From: Acidobacteria bacterium RIFCSPLOWO2_12_FULL_65_11
Lineage (GTDB): Bacteria > Acidobacteriota > Vicinamibacteria > Vicinamibacterales > CAVVIG01
Direction of reading: 5' to 3'
Length of the DNA stretch: 44,450 nucleotides
Assembly (NCBI GenBank): GCA_001767495.1
Contig: MELA01000096.1
Location: forward strand, 1-44,450
A program made the position numbers and the translations under genes. Under the pieces are notes generated by a model. It saw only the letters and a list, made by a program, of their open reading frames with translations, searched no databases and had not been told where the DNA came from. This document shows positions 13,616 through 22,034 of the stretch, piece after piece. The stretch's first letter is position 1; every line of letters starts with the position of its first letter.

Positions 13616-14536
13616 GTGAGCACCCGTCACGTTGTCATCGTGGGATCCGGCCCGGCCGGACTGACCGCGGCGCTCTACGCCGCGCGCGCCAATCTGCAGC
13701 CGCTCGTCATCGAAGGCCTCGAAGCGGGTGGTCAGCTGATGCTGACGACGATGGTCGAGAACTTTCCTGGATATCGCGACGGCGTCCTGGGCCCCGACCT
13801 GATGGCTGAGATGCGCGCGCAAGCCGGAAGGTTTGGCGCGGAAATCGTCCAAGGGAATGTCACGCTCGTCGACACGCGCGTACGGCCGTTCGTCGTTCGC
13901 ACGTCGGAGGCCGAATACTCGGCGCGCGCGCTCATCATCGCGACCGGGGCGTCGGCGCGCATGCTTGGCCTGCCGTCGGAACGAACGCTGATGGGGCACG
14001 GCGTCTCGACGTGTGCGACCTGCGACGGATATTTCTTCCGAGGTCAGGAGATCGCCGTCGTTGGCGGCGGAGATTCGGCGATGGAAGAAGCCATCTTCCT
14101 GACGAAGTTCGCGAGCAAGGTCACCGTTGTTCATCGTCGCGACGCGCTGCGGGCGTCCAAGATCATGCAGGACAAGGCCCGGGCCAACAGCAACATCGCG
14201 TGGCTGTTGGACACCGAGGTCGAGGAGATTCAGGATACCGGCAAGGGAGCAGTGACGGCGATGGTCGTGCGGAACAGCAAGACCGGCGCCCGCGCGGTCG
14301 TGCCCGTCAGTGGCGTATTTGTCGCCATCGGCCACACCCCGAACACGTCACTCCTTAAAGGCCAGCTCGAGATGGACGCCAACGGCTACATCGTCACGCA
14401 TGACGGCGTGCAGACGACCGTCCCTGGCGTGTTTGCGTGCGGCGACGTGCAGGATCACGTCTACCGGCAGGCGATCACGGCGGCGGGCACTGGGTGCATG
14501 GCCGCGCTCGACGCGGAACGTTACCTCGAAACTTAA
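13616..14536 (+). CDS. trxB: thioredoxin reductase
   Basis: 306 residues, FAD- and NADPH-dependent. GSGPAGLTAALYAARA is the FAD site, CATCDGYFF holds the redox CxxC, VGGGDSAMEEA is the NADPH site, and FACGDVQD is the C-terminal FAD motif. GTG 13616 immediately follows trxA (one-base gap) and shares its upstream AGGTG-rich sequence. Length is typical of the bacterial low-molecular-weight type. Confidence 0.97.
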   Translation: MSTRHVVIVGSGPAGLTAALYAARANLQPLVIEGLEAGGQLMLTTMVENFPGYRDGVLGPDLMAEMRAQAGRFGAEIVQGNVTLVDTRVRPFVVRTSEAEYSARALIIATGASARMLGLPSERTLMGHGVSTCATCDGYFFRGQEIAVVGGGDSAMEEAIFLTKFASKVTVVHRRDALRASKIMQDKARANSNIAWLLDTEVEEIQDTGKGAVTAMVVRNSKTGARAVVPVSGVFVAIGHTPNTSLLKGQLEMDANGYIVTHDGVQTTVPGVFACGDVQDHVYRQAITAAGTGCMAALDAERYLET

Positions 14537-14641
14537 AAGCGAAAACTGAAAAGTTAAAAGGACGCAGTCGTAGTGTCCGCCTTCAGGCGGACGTCCGGCT
14601 GAAGCCGGACACTACTTTTAAGTTTTCACTTTTAACTTCTT
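14536..14641. repeat. AT-rich inverted repeat enclosing a REP-like pair
   Basis: AAAAGCGAAAACTGAAAAGT with a run of A-rich bases on the left is mirrored by CTTTTAAGTTTTCACTTTT on the right, between the convergent trxB and kinase genes. It could form a long stem and end transcription from both sides. Similar AT-rich sequence recurs at 41457-41545. Confidence 0.6.
14570..14615. repeat. REP-like hairpin pair, outward GTAG feet
   Basis: Two hairpins back to back: GTCCGCC-TTCA-GGCGGAC followed by GTCCGGCTGAAGCCGGAC, bounded by GTAGT and ACTAC. The first stem differs from the family by a compensated pair (C-G for G-C), so pairing is kept. Confidence 0.85.
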
Positions 14642-17399
14642 ACTTCCGAAGGGTAGCCGCCCAGTTGACGACGAGGCTGATCGGTGGGACTGAGGTGGGT
14701 TGCTCCTGCCGCCTGATGACGAGAAACCGCTGGCCGTCTGGTGAGACGTCGTAGAAATACCGAGCTCCTCCTGGACGCAGGTCGAACAGCGACTTCACCG
14801 GGCCGACCTCGAAGTTTGCACCTTGGCCGTTCACGGTAGCTGCCATGAGCTTATTGTCGGGCGCCACATAGAAGATCTCTGTGCCGTTGCGGCGCCATCG
14901 CGGCCAATGTCCTCCGGCAGTTGAAATTAGCACCTTCCCACCCGGTCCCGGAAACGGCGTCACGTAGACTTCATAGCGCCCGGATTCGTCAGAAGGAAAC
15001 GCGACCCACCGTCCGTCCGGAGAGAACTTGCCGACGTCCTCGTTAAAGCGACTTTGCAGAAACGGGTAGGGCTTCCGATCGCCAAAGAGCGGCAGGACCC
15101 ACAAATCGCTGCTGCGTGTCGCTGGATTCACGCCGATGGCATAGAGAATGAACCGGCCGTCTGAGGACCAACTCTCCGGATACTTGACCGAGGCATCGTC
15201 CAGTAGCACGTCCTCGTTGCCGGCTCCATTGGACGCCTTCCGGTAAAGGTCAAATCCCGTTCTTGGGCGAGCTCGGTTGAAGGCGACGCGGCTGCCGTCA
15301 GGGGACCAAGCCGACGTGATTTCGCTGGCTGGGTCGGATGTGAAGCGCGTTCGCAAACGGCGCGCCACATCGACGATCCAGATGTCGCTCGAGCGGTTTG
15401 CGGCCGCGGGGTCGATGACGCTGACGGCCGCGCGGGTTCCGTCCGGAGACACCTCGAGGTCGCCGTTGGCCCCTTGATCTCCGAGGACGCCGATTTGCGC
15501 GCCGACGCGGTCGAACCAGACGAGCGGCGATGTTGTCGACGGTGAAGCAGTCGCGTAAACGAGGGCGCCCGTGTCTGAGACTGAAAATGCGCCGGCTCGA
15601 AATACGCCAGTGCCAGTGACCACCCCTTCCGCCACGGGTGTCGGTTCGCCCGTCAACGTCAGACCATCGGCGTCAAACGGCTGGGCCATCAGGGTGGCCT
15701 CGCGCATAAACAGCAGAAAGCCTTGTGCGTATTTCGCGTTGCCACCGCCGCTCATCAGGCGTGTCCGATCCATCGAATCGAGCGAGCCGACGTACACGGC
15801 GCTCTCATTTCGAGCAGAGGCCGTATAGAGAAAGTGCCGGCCGTCTGGCAGAAAAGACGGCAACCGGTGGCTGTCTTCACCGACCCTATCGTCCAGCGCC
15901 GTGACGGCAGATGATGTTCCACCGGCTGCCGATACACCGTAAATCGGGCCCCCTGTCGGCTTGAAGAGGATGACGTCATCTCGATTCCAGGTGCCGCCAT
16001 CAACTCCGGCCGTATCGGCGAGCGTGCGGGCCGAACCGCCCGACACGTCAATTCTCTTGAGCTTGCCACCCGCGGTGAACGCGATGAAGCGACTGTCCGG
16101 CGACCAGAAGGGCCCGCCGGCACCCTCCGTGCCGGCCAGCGGTTGTGCCGTGAGGCCGTCGAGCACGCGTACCCACAAGACGACGTGTCCGTTTGCGTCC
16201 GGTGCGACAAATACCAAACTCCGACCGTCAGGTGAGATCGCCAGGCGAAGGGGCGGGATACCGCTCAGCTCCGCTGGCGGCAAGATCGTGCTGCGGTAGA
16301 CGTTCGGGTCCACGGGCGAACGACCGAGATACATTCGGCCACCAAGCGTCAGCGTCGTGACGAAGAACACGGCAGCTGCAACCCAGGGTGCCCACTTGTG
16401 GGGGCCGGTCTTCAGACCGGCCCGTCCCTGCGACGCGACGGCGGGCGCATTCGGCTGCGAGCCAGATTCAGCGATCCACTTCAGCTCGTCATGCAAGTCC
16501 TTCGCGCTCTGCCAGCGCTCGTCCGGTTCCTTCGCCAGACATTTCTGCACGACCCGATCGAGCGCGGCCGGCGTCAGTGGCTGCAGGCTCGCCATCGGCG
16601 GCGGGTCGACGCCCATGATGGCGTGAATCAGGCTCGCCTGGCTCTTGCCCTCGAACGCCCTCTTCCCGGTCACCATCTCGTAAAGGACGGCGCCAAACGC
16701 GAAGATGTCCGTGCGCGCGTCGGCGTCGTGACCTTCGAGCTGTTCCGGAGCCATGTACTGAAAGGTGCCGAGGATTGTTCCCTGTGCCGTCAGAGACGCG
16801 CTCATCGTCGGTATCGCCGAAGGGTCCGGCTGAAGCCGGACACTACGATCCCCAGCGGGGACTCGTGGCCGTACGTAGTGTCCGGCTTTAGCCGGACCTG
16901 TTTTCGCCAGTCCAAAGTCAAGGAGCTTGGACCCCGCCTTCGTCAACATAACGTTGCCGGGTTTCACGTCGCGATGCGTAATGCCCGCGCGGTCGGCCGC
17001 GGAAAGCGCGTCGGCCATCTCGATCGCAATTCGTAGCGCTTGCTCGATCGGGAGCGCGCCCTTCTTCAGGCGCTCGGCGAGCGTCTCGCCCTCGAGGTAT
17101 TCCATCACAAGGAAGCGAATCGACTCGGGATGCGGGACTTGGGATTCGGGATTCGGCACTTCGCCGATGTCGTACAGAGTGCAGATGTGCGGGTGATTGA
17201 GCTGGGAAATTGCCTTCGCTTCGCGCGTGAAGCGCTCGCGGAACACGGGATCGCCCGCGAGAGCGGCAGGCAGGACCTTGATCGCGACCGTGCGCCCGAG
17301 CCGCGTGTCGCGCGCCTTGTAGACCTCGCCCATCCCGCCCGCGCCGATGGCGTTGAGGATTTCGTACGGGCCGAGGCGATTACCTGGCTGGAGTGCCAT
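14640..17399 (-). CDS. Ser/Thr protein kinase with C-terminal PD40/WD40-like beta-propeller
   Basis: 919 residues. Kinase domain 12-310: glycine loop GAGGMGEV, Lys41 (VAIK), Glu60, HRD at 143-145, DFG at 161-163, APE at 217-219. A transmembrane helix follows (WVAAAVFFVTTLTLGG), then an extracytoplasmic propeller with many SPDG/SPDSRF repeats. Likely a membrane sensor kinase phosphorylating proteins on Ser/Thr. Three repeat-derived insertions stand out: residues 82-93 from a heptamer run, about 167-192 from two REP-like hairpins inside the activation segment, and RAGLKTGPHK before the membrane helix from another hairpin. The frame stays open through all of them. Monocistronic, convergent with trxB. 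Confidence 0.93.
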   Translation of the reverse strand: MALQPGNRLGPYEILNAIGAGGMGEVYKARDTRLGRTVAIKVLPAALAGDPVFRERFTREAKAISQLNHPHICTLYDIGEVPNPESQVPHPESIRFLVMEYLEGETLAERLKKGALPIEQALRIAIEMADALSAADRAGITHRDVKPGNVMLTKAGSKLLDFGLAKTGPAKAGHYVRPRVPAGDRSVRLQPDPSAIPTMSASLTAQGTILGTFQYMAPEQLEGHDADARTDIFAFGAVLYEMVTGKRAFEGKSQASLIHAIMGVDPPPMASLQPLTPAALDRVVQKCLAKEPDERWQSAKDLHDELKWIAESGSQPNAPAVASQGRAGLKTGPHKWAPWVAAAVFFVTTLTLGGRMYLGRSPVDPNVYRSTILPPAELSGIPPLRLAISPDGRSLVFVAPDANGHVVLWVRVLDGLTAQPLAGTEGAGGPFWSPDSRFIAFTAGGKLKRIDVSGGSARTLADTAGVDGGTWNRDDVILFKPTGGPIYGVSAAGGTSSAVTALDDRVGEDSHRLPSFLPDGRHFLYTASARNESAVYVGSLDSMDRTRLMSGGGNAKYAQGFLLFMREATLMAQPFDADGLTLTGEPTPVAEGVVTGTGVFRAGAFSVSDTGALVYATASPSTTSPLVWFDRVGAQIGVLGDQGANGDLEVSPDGTRAAVSVIDPAAANRSSDIWIVDVARRLRTRFTSDPASEITSAWSPDGSRVAFNRARPRTGFDLYRKASNGAGNEDVLLDDASVKYPESWSSDGRFILYAIGVNPATRSSDLWVLPLFGDRKPYPFLQSRFNEDVGKFSPDGRWVAFPSDESGRYEVYVTPFPGPGGKVLISTAGGHWPRWRRNGTEIFYVAPDNKLMAATVNGQGANFEVGPVKSLFDLRPGGARYFYDVSPDGQRFLVIRRQEQPTSVPPISLVVNWAATLRK
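16402..16423. repeat. second-class hairpin (GGTCTTCAGACC core)
   Basis: GGGCCGGTC-TTCA-GACCGGCCC is a perfect 9-bp stem within the kinase gene, just before its transmembrane helix. A relative lies at 40829-40850. Confidence 0.75.
16824..16897. repeat. REP-like hairpin pair inside the kinase gene
   Basis: Hairpin GTCCGGCTGAAGCCGGAC plus ACTAC (16824-16846) and GTAGT plus GTCCGGCTTTAGCCGGAC-type hairpin (16875-16897), with feet facing inward and a 28-bp spacer. The whole unit is read in frame as part of the activation segment. Confidence 0.9.
17127..17157. repeat. GGGATTC heptamer run inside the kinase gene
   Basis: Heptamers GGGATGC, GGGACTT, GGGATTC, GGGATTC are read on the minus strand as NPESQVPHPES, a surface-loop insertion in the kinase N-lobe between YDIGE and IRFLVMEYLEG. 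Confidence 0.75.
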
Positions 17400-17440
17400 C
17401 GGCTTACTCCGGGATTGGCTCGGGAGTCATCATTGATCTA

Positions 17441-17600
17441 TAGCGTGGGGCCCCACCCCCACGCTTGGCCGCGACTTCGCTGTCGCTCGGCCTCGAGCGT
17501 AGACTCTCGGCCTCGCGTGAGACGTACGGAACCCCCCCCGCCGCGAACTGACGCGGATGCCTCGCCGCGGCTTCACATGGCCGCGACTCGGCCGCGGGCG
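17441..17600 (+). repeat. dispersed repeat, diverged copy C
   Basis: Left part GTGGGGCCCCACCCCCACGC and right part GATGCCTCGCCGCGGCTT match copies A and B, but about 85 bp of other sequence separates them. The surrounding 17400-17812 has no convincing gene; a TGGAGTGA/TCACTCCA hairpin lies at 17626-17651. Confidence 0.6.
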
Positions 17601-17812
17601 CGTCGTCAGCGTCATCGCACTGCAATGGAGTGAGGTGCGAAGGTCACTCCACGTCGGATTCTCTCAATTGCAGAGTCTGCAATGAATCCCGCACGAACGC
17701 TCGCGATATTTTCAATAGCGCGAAGTCGGCCGAGCGATTTCAGGCCTATTCGGTGCTCATTGCTGTCGGCATGTATTTCGCCACAGGACTCGCCAACTCT
17801 GGCGAGGTGACG

Positions 17813-18010
17813 ATGGTAAGATTCAACGACCGGCAACGAGGAGTACTTATTGACAAGTTGCCCGACACGGCGAACGTGGTGTTGGCCGGACTCCTGTTCG
17901 GGCAGGCGTTGAGCGGGCGGATTGTCGCAGTCGCTTTGGCCTCGGTAGGCATCGTCGGTTGGGCGGCGCTTGTCGCGTGGAGCATGTTCCTCGCACGGGA
18001 GAAGGAATGA
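17813..18010 (+). CDS. small membrane protein of unknown function
   Basis: 65 residues from ATG 17813 with GAGGTG six bases upstream. It starts MVRFNDRQRGVLIDKLPDTA, then has two hydrophobic segments, NVVLAGLLFGQALSG and VAVALASVGIVGWAALVAW. The pattern of a basic soluble start, a DKLPDTAN motif and two helices recurs, as far as I recall, in small bacterial membrane proteins encoded before an even smaller one. It overlaps the next ORF by four bases (ATGA). No function known. Confidence 0.65.
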   Translation: MVRFNDRQRGVLIDKLPDTANVVLAGLLFGQALSGRIVAVALASVGIVGWAALVAWSMFLAREKE

Positions 18011-18126
18011 TGGCGGGCTACTACATCCTGATTGGTGGCGTTGTGCTCTTTGCAACGGTAGTGGGCGTGTGGGACTTGCTATCGAGGCGTCAGAACCAGT
18101 CACGCCAGCACAAGAAATCAGCGTGA
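18007..18126 (+). CDS. 39-residue single-helix membrane protein
   Basis: ATG 18007 (or 18010) overlaps the previous stop. The product is MMAGYYILIGGVVLFATVVG then VWDLLSRRQNQSRQHKKSA: one transmembrane helix with an Arg/Lys-rich C-terminal end, predicted N-out, C-in. Tight overlap with the preceding two-helix protein suggests that they form a complex. Too short for default gene callers. It ends 13 bp before the convergent mnmA stop. Confidence 0.55.
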   Translation: MMAGYYILIGGVVLFATVVGVWDLLSRRQNQSRQHKKSA

Positions 18127-18138
18127 CGAACGCGCCAC

Positions 18139-19209
18139 CTACTCGATCCACCCTCCGCCGACCACCACATCATCCTGATAGAAGACGACCGCCTGTCCTG
18201 GCGTGATCGCGATCTGCGGCGCGTCGAAGACCACGTGGGCGCGTCCATCACCAATCGATCGGACCGTGCAGTGCGCCGGGCGATGACGATGGCGAATCTG
18301 CGCCGAGACGCGAAGCGGGGAAGTCGGCTCGCCGACGATCCAGTTCACGCCTGAGGCGGTGAGTGTCGTCCGATCGAGCGACGACTTCGGACCGACCACA
18401 ACGTGTCTGTCGACCGGTCTGAGCGCAAGGACGTAGAGCGGCGTGCCAGTCGACGAGGATCCCAAGCCGAGGCCCTTGCGCTGTCCGACCGTAAAGTGAT
18501 GGATGCCGTCGTGGCCGCCGAGTTTGCGGCCGCTCTCATCGACAATGGCCCCCGCGCGAGCCGTGTCCGGCGAGCGAGCGGTGACGAAGGCCGCGTAGTC
18601 GTTGTCTAGGATGAAGCAGATCTCCTGGCTGTCTGGCTTGTCCGCCACCGGCAGGTTGTGGATGCGCGCGTACTCGCGCACGACGTCCTTCGGGCGGTCG
18701 CCGACCGGAAATACGGCCCGCGCAAGCTGATCCTGCGTCAGCGAAAAGAGGAAGTACGACTGATCCTTGGCCGGGTCGGCGCCGCGTTTGAGGAGCACCT
18801 TTCCGGTCGACTCGTCTCGCTCCACGCGAGCGTAGTGGCCCGTGGCAACAGCATCGGCGCCGAGACCACGGGCGCGGTCGAGCAAGGTCGCGAACTTCAG
18901 GTCGCTGTTACAGTGCGCGCAGGGCAGCGGCGTGCGACCTGATGTGTACTCGCGGACGAAGTTCGAGACGACGTGCTCGTCGAACTGTCGCTCGAAGTTC
19001 AGAATGTAGTGGGGGATGTTGAGGGCCGTCGCCACGCGCCGCGCGTCGTACAGGTCGTCGAGCGTGCAGCAGCTCCCGAAGCTCCGGTTCGGATCGGACT
19101 GATCGTAGAGCTGCATGGACAGACCGATGACGGCGTGACCCTGCTCGGCAAGCAGGGCCGCGGCCACCGACGAATCCACGCCGCCCGACATCGCCACGAC
19201 AATCTTCAT
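18139..19209 (-). CDS. mnmA: tRNA-specific 2-thiouridylase
   Basis: 356 residues. Installs the 2-thio group on U34 of tRNAs for Lys, Glu and Gln using ATP and sulfur relayed from a cysteine desulfurase. PP-loop MSGGVDSSVAAALL at residues 7-20, PCAHCNSDLKF with the first catalytic Cys region near 95, and DSQEICFI with the second catalytic Cys near 195. C-terminal GQRKGLG and beta-barrel present. Upstream on the same strand lies the cysteine desulfurase gene, the logical sulfur donor, though 142 bp with a dispersed repeat lie between them. Confidence 0.97.
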   Translation of the reverse strand: MKIVVAMSGGVDSSVAAALLAEQGHAVIGLSMQLYDQSDPNRSFGSCCTLDDLYDARRVATALNIPHYILNFERQFDEHVVSNFVREYTSGRTPLPCAHCNSDLKFATLLDRARGLGADAVATGHYARVERDESTGKVLLKRGADPAKDQSYFLFSLTQDQLARAVFPVGDRPKDVVREYARIHNLPVADKPDSQEICFILDNDYAAFVTARSPDTARAGAIVDESGRKLGGHDGIHHFTVGQRKGLGLGSSSTGTPLYVLALRPVDRHVVVGPKSSLDRTTLTASGVNWIVGEPTSPLRVSAQIRHRHRPAHCTVRSIGDGRAHVVFDAPQIAITPGQAVVFYQDDVVVGGGWIE

Positions 19210-19232
19210 TTATTACTCTGTCGTGGGGCCCC

Positions 19233-19330
19233 ACATTATTCACTAGCGCTGGAGCCCCACCCCCAGCGCGAACTTACGCTGATGCCTCGCCGCGGCTTTA
19301 CATGGCCGCGGCTCGGCATGGCCGCAGGCG
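19233..19330 (+). repeat. 98-bp dispersed repeat, copy B
   Basis: Nearly identical (four mismatches) to copy A at 11619-11716, in the opposite orientation. It occupies the gap between the cysteine desulfurase and mnmA, preceded by a GTGGGGCCCCAC palindrome at 19223-19234. Confidence 0.85.
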
Positions 19331-19351
19331 CTTCTCACTTCTCACTAGCCA

Positions 19352-20521
19352 CTAGCCCCCAGCCACGACTGCCTTCCTCGTAAGCCCCCGTAGCTTTTCG
19401 ACCAGCCGCGGCAGGACCTCAATCACCCGATCGACCTCGGCCTCGGTCGAATACAACCCCAGGCTGAAGCGCAGCGAGTTCTGCGTCCGGTGCGGTGGAA
19501 AGCCCATCGCGCGCAACACGTGCGAGGGCTCGAGCGTGCCCGACGAGCAGGCCGAACCGGTCGAGACCGCGATGCCCTCGAGATCGAGCGCGATGAGCAG
19601 GCTTTCGGCCTCGACGTGATCGAAGCTGATGTTGGTCGTGTTCGGCACCCGCATCCCACGTGTGCCATTGACGACCGTTCCGGGAACAGTGCGCAGAATC
19701 CCGCTTTCCAGCCGGTCGCGCAGTCCGCCGACGCGTGTGGCCTCCGCCCCCATCTTGGCCGAGGCCAGCCGCGCGGCGACACCCATGCCGGCGAGGGCGG
19801 GGACGTTCTCTGTGCCCGCACGTCGATTACGCTCGTGCTTGCCCCCGGTCAGGATCGGCTGCATCCGCGTGCCTCGCTTGATCCACAGAGCCCCGGCGCC
19901 TTTCGGGCCGTTGAACTTATGGGCCGAAAGAGACAACAGGTCAACGCCAAGCGCCCGCACGTCGACGGCAATCTTCCCAACCGACTGGACCGCGTCGGTG
20001 TGCATCAGCGCGCCCCGCTCGTGCGCGACGCGCGCCAGATCCGCAACGGGCTGAATCGTCCCGATCTCGTTGTTGGCGTGCATCACCGAGACGAGCGCCG
20101 TGTCGTCCGTCATGAGCTCGCGCAGGCGATCGGGAGAAGCGACGCCGGACTGATCCACAGGAAGAAGGGTCGTGCGCCAGCCGCGACGGGCGAGCGCTCT
20201 GAGGGTGTTCAGCACCGCCTCGTGCTCGATAGCGCTTGCAATCAGGTGCCGCCGGCCCGTCGGCTCCAATGCCTCGGCCGCCCCGCGGATAGCGAAGTTG
20301 TCCGATTCTGTTCCACCGCTCGTGAACACGACCTCGGAAAGGTCGGCGCCGATCAGCCCGGCCACGGCCGATCGCCCTTCGTCCAGCAGCGCCTTGGCTT
20401 GTTGCCCAAAATGGTGAATGCTTGATGCGTTACCAAATTGTTCCCGGGTCGTCCGGGCGACCGCCTCAACGACCTCTGGCGAGGGCGGTGTCGTCGCGTT
20501 GTAGTCGAAGTACACGCGCAT
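19352..20521 (-). CDS. iscS: cysteine desulfurase (IscS/NifS type)
   Basis: 389 residues. PLP enzyme that converts cysteine to alanine and holds persulfide sulfur for FeS clusters and tRNA thiolation. MRVYFDYNATTPPSPEV is the standard start; the PLP Lys is in SLSAHKFNGPKGAG, the His stacking on PLP in EHEAVL, and the catalytic Cys in TGSACSSGTLEPSHVL. The group I loop around the Cys (SACSSGTLEPSHVLRAMG) is full length. Close to mnmA on the same strand. No iscU or iscR nearby, so a tRNA role is favoured by context. Confidence 0.95.
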   Translation of the reverse strand: MRVYFDYNATTPPSPEVVEAVARTTREQFGNASSIHHFGQQAKALLDEGRSAVAGLIGADLSEVVFTSGGTESDNFAIRGAAEALEPTGRRHLIASAIEHEAVLNTLRALARRGWRTTLLPVDQSGVASPDRLRELMTDDTALVSVMHANNEIGTIQPVADLARVAHERGALMHTDAVQSVGKIAVDVRALGVDLLSLSAHKFNGPKGAGALWIKRGTRMQPILTGGKHERNRRAGTENVPALAGMGVAARLASAKMGAEATRVGGLRDRLESGILRTVPGTVVNGTRGMRVPNTTNISFDHVEAESLLIALDLEGIAVSTGSACSSGTLEPSHVLRAMGFPPHRTQNSLRFSLGLYSTEAEVDRVIEVLPRLVEKLRGLTRKAVVAGG

Positions 20522-20677
20522 GGCGAATCCCGCATTGTACCATTCCGCCTAACCCGTAGCAGTAGAAGGACTAGACAATGCCAGTGGGCCTTCCGTATAC
20601 TCCGAGAACGTTCGATCCGATATTCACCTCATGGCGAACCCCGGCGCCACGGCAATCTAGAAGAGGTGGAGGACGAC

Positions 20678-21220
20678 ATGTGGAAACGCGATGAAGGCGT
20701 CCGACCGACAGCCGGACACACGATTGGACCCCAGCCAGTCCCACCGGTTCCAGGGGGAGCCTCGGCTCCGCGGCAAGAGGCCAGACAACAGATGGAGAAG
20801 GACATCGTGAATATCGGCAAATCAGTGGTGATCAAGGGCGAACTCACCGGTAGCGAGGACCTCACCATCGAGGGGCATGTCGAGGGCACGATTCAACTTA
20901 AGGAGTACGTCCTGACGATCGGCCCCAACGGCCGGATCAAGGCCCAGATCTTCGCCAAGTCGGTCGTCGTGCTGGGCGAGGTGACAGGGAATGTCACGGC
21001 AAGCGAAAAGGTCGACATTCGGGACAACGGTTCGGTCGATGGCGACCTGATTGCGCCTCGCATTGCGATTGCCGAGGGCGCGCACTTCCGAGGCAGCGTG
21101 GACATGCAGCGCAAGGGCGGCCCGGGGCAGGCCAAAGTCGAGTTGAAACCGACATCGGTTGCTGTTCCTCAGCCGCAGGCCGCGCCTGCGCCCGCTGCTC
21201 AACAGCGCGTCGGGGCGTAA
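20678..21220 (+). CDS. bactofilin
   Basis: 180 residues from ATG 20678 with GTGGAGGA upstream. Residues about 45-150 form the bactofilin beta-helix: IGKSVVIKGELTGSEDL, TIEGHVEGTI, GRIKAQIFAKSVVVLGEVTG, then NGSVDGDLIAPRIAIAEG and FRGSVDM. Both ends are disordered (Pro/Gln-rich N-terminus, Pro/Ala C-terminus), usual for this polymer-forming cytoskeletal protein involved in cell shape and localisation of wall enzymes. Divergent from the cysteine desulfurase; 155 bp between them hold the promoters. Confidence 0.93.
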   Translation: MWKRDEGVRPTAGHTIGPQPVPPVPGGASAPRQEARQQMEKDIVNIGKSVVIKGELTGSEDLTIEGHVEGTIQLKEYVLTIGPNGRIKAQIFAKSVVVLGEVTGNVTASEKVDIRDNGSVDGDLIAPRIAIAEGAHFRGSVDMQRKGGPGQAKVELKPTSVAVPQPQAAPAPAAQQRVGA

Positions 21221-21241
21221 CGTCAACCAGGGGTTCTAGGG

Positions 21242-21859
21242 GTGCTGAAGGTTCCAGGGGTTCTGGCGGAGGCATCTCCCGCACCTCTCGATCCCGTATT
21301 TCCCACCAAGGCCCTGCCGAAGTTTCTCGCCTGCCTCACGTCGTGCGAATCGCCGGTCTTGGTCGATCTCGGACCAGTGATCCCCAGCAACGTGAGCTTC
21401 TTCTGCGAGCAACTCGGCTGCAAGGTCTTCGTCGAGGACATCTGCGCGGAGGTCGAGCGACACGTCCGCCAAGGGCGGCGCGACGCGCTGCCTGAGTTCC
21501 TCAGGGCGCGGTTTTCCCGTCCAGCCGAGAGCGTCGACGGCGTCCTATGCTGGGATGTCATCGACTATCTGGAGAAGCCGGCGGCACAGGCGCTCGCCGC
21601 TGAGTTGATGAGGGTGCTCAGACCAAACGGTGCGCTGCTCGGGTCCTTCGGCAACCTGCGGGAGGGTAAAACGCATTACACGAAATACATCGTGGCCGAC
21701 GAAGCACACCTGAGACACCGGGCGTATGCCGCCACCTGCGGGCGCCAGGCGAGCTGGCCCAACCGCGACATCATCAGGCTGTTTGCCGGCCTGCGGGTGT
21801 CGGACTCGTTTCTGCTGAAGAACAACCAACGAGAGATGCTGTTCCGCAAGCCCGCATAG
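21242..21859 (+). CDS. class I SAM-dependent methyltransferase
   Basis: 205 residues. The pattern VLVDLGPVIPSNVSFFCEQL is a degenerate motif I (D-x-G then P instead of G-x-G), followed by VFVEDI, GVLCWDVIDYLEKPA and VLRPNGALLGSF. Substrate unknown. GTG 21242 lies in a GGGGTTC-like repetitive stretch (21228-21260), so the true start may be further in. It follows the bactofilin gene by 21 bp and may be in the same operon. Confidence 0.75.
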   Translation: MLKVPGVLAEASPAPLDPVFPTKALPKFLACLTSCESPVLVDLGPVIPSNVSFFCEQLGCKVFVEDICAEVERHVRQGRRDALPEFLRARFSRPAESVDGVLCWDVIDYLEKPAAQALAAELMRVLRPNGALLGSFGNLREGKTHYTKYIVADEAHLRHRAYAATCGRQASWPNRDIIRLFAGLRVSDSFLLKNNQREMLFRKPA

Positions 21860-22034
21860 ACATTGCAGGATCGCCGAAGGGCAGGATGGCAGAAAGGATC
21901 TAACGAATCCTTGATGCCTCCAGCGGCTTCCTGTTGAGTCCCATTACTTCTGCTGGGCCTGATTCCTGATGTACTCGAAGATCGCCTTGTGACCTTCCGG
22001 CAGGGTTCCTGCAATTCTGCAATACGATAAGACC

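Noticed and set aside
21900-22034. Minus-strand peptide ending LPEGHKAIFEYIRNQAQQK
   Set aside because: About 30 codons from an ATG overlapping the next gene; it may be the tail of a lost gene, but there is not enough to name or support it.
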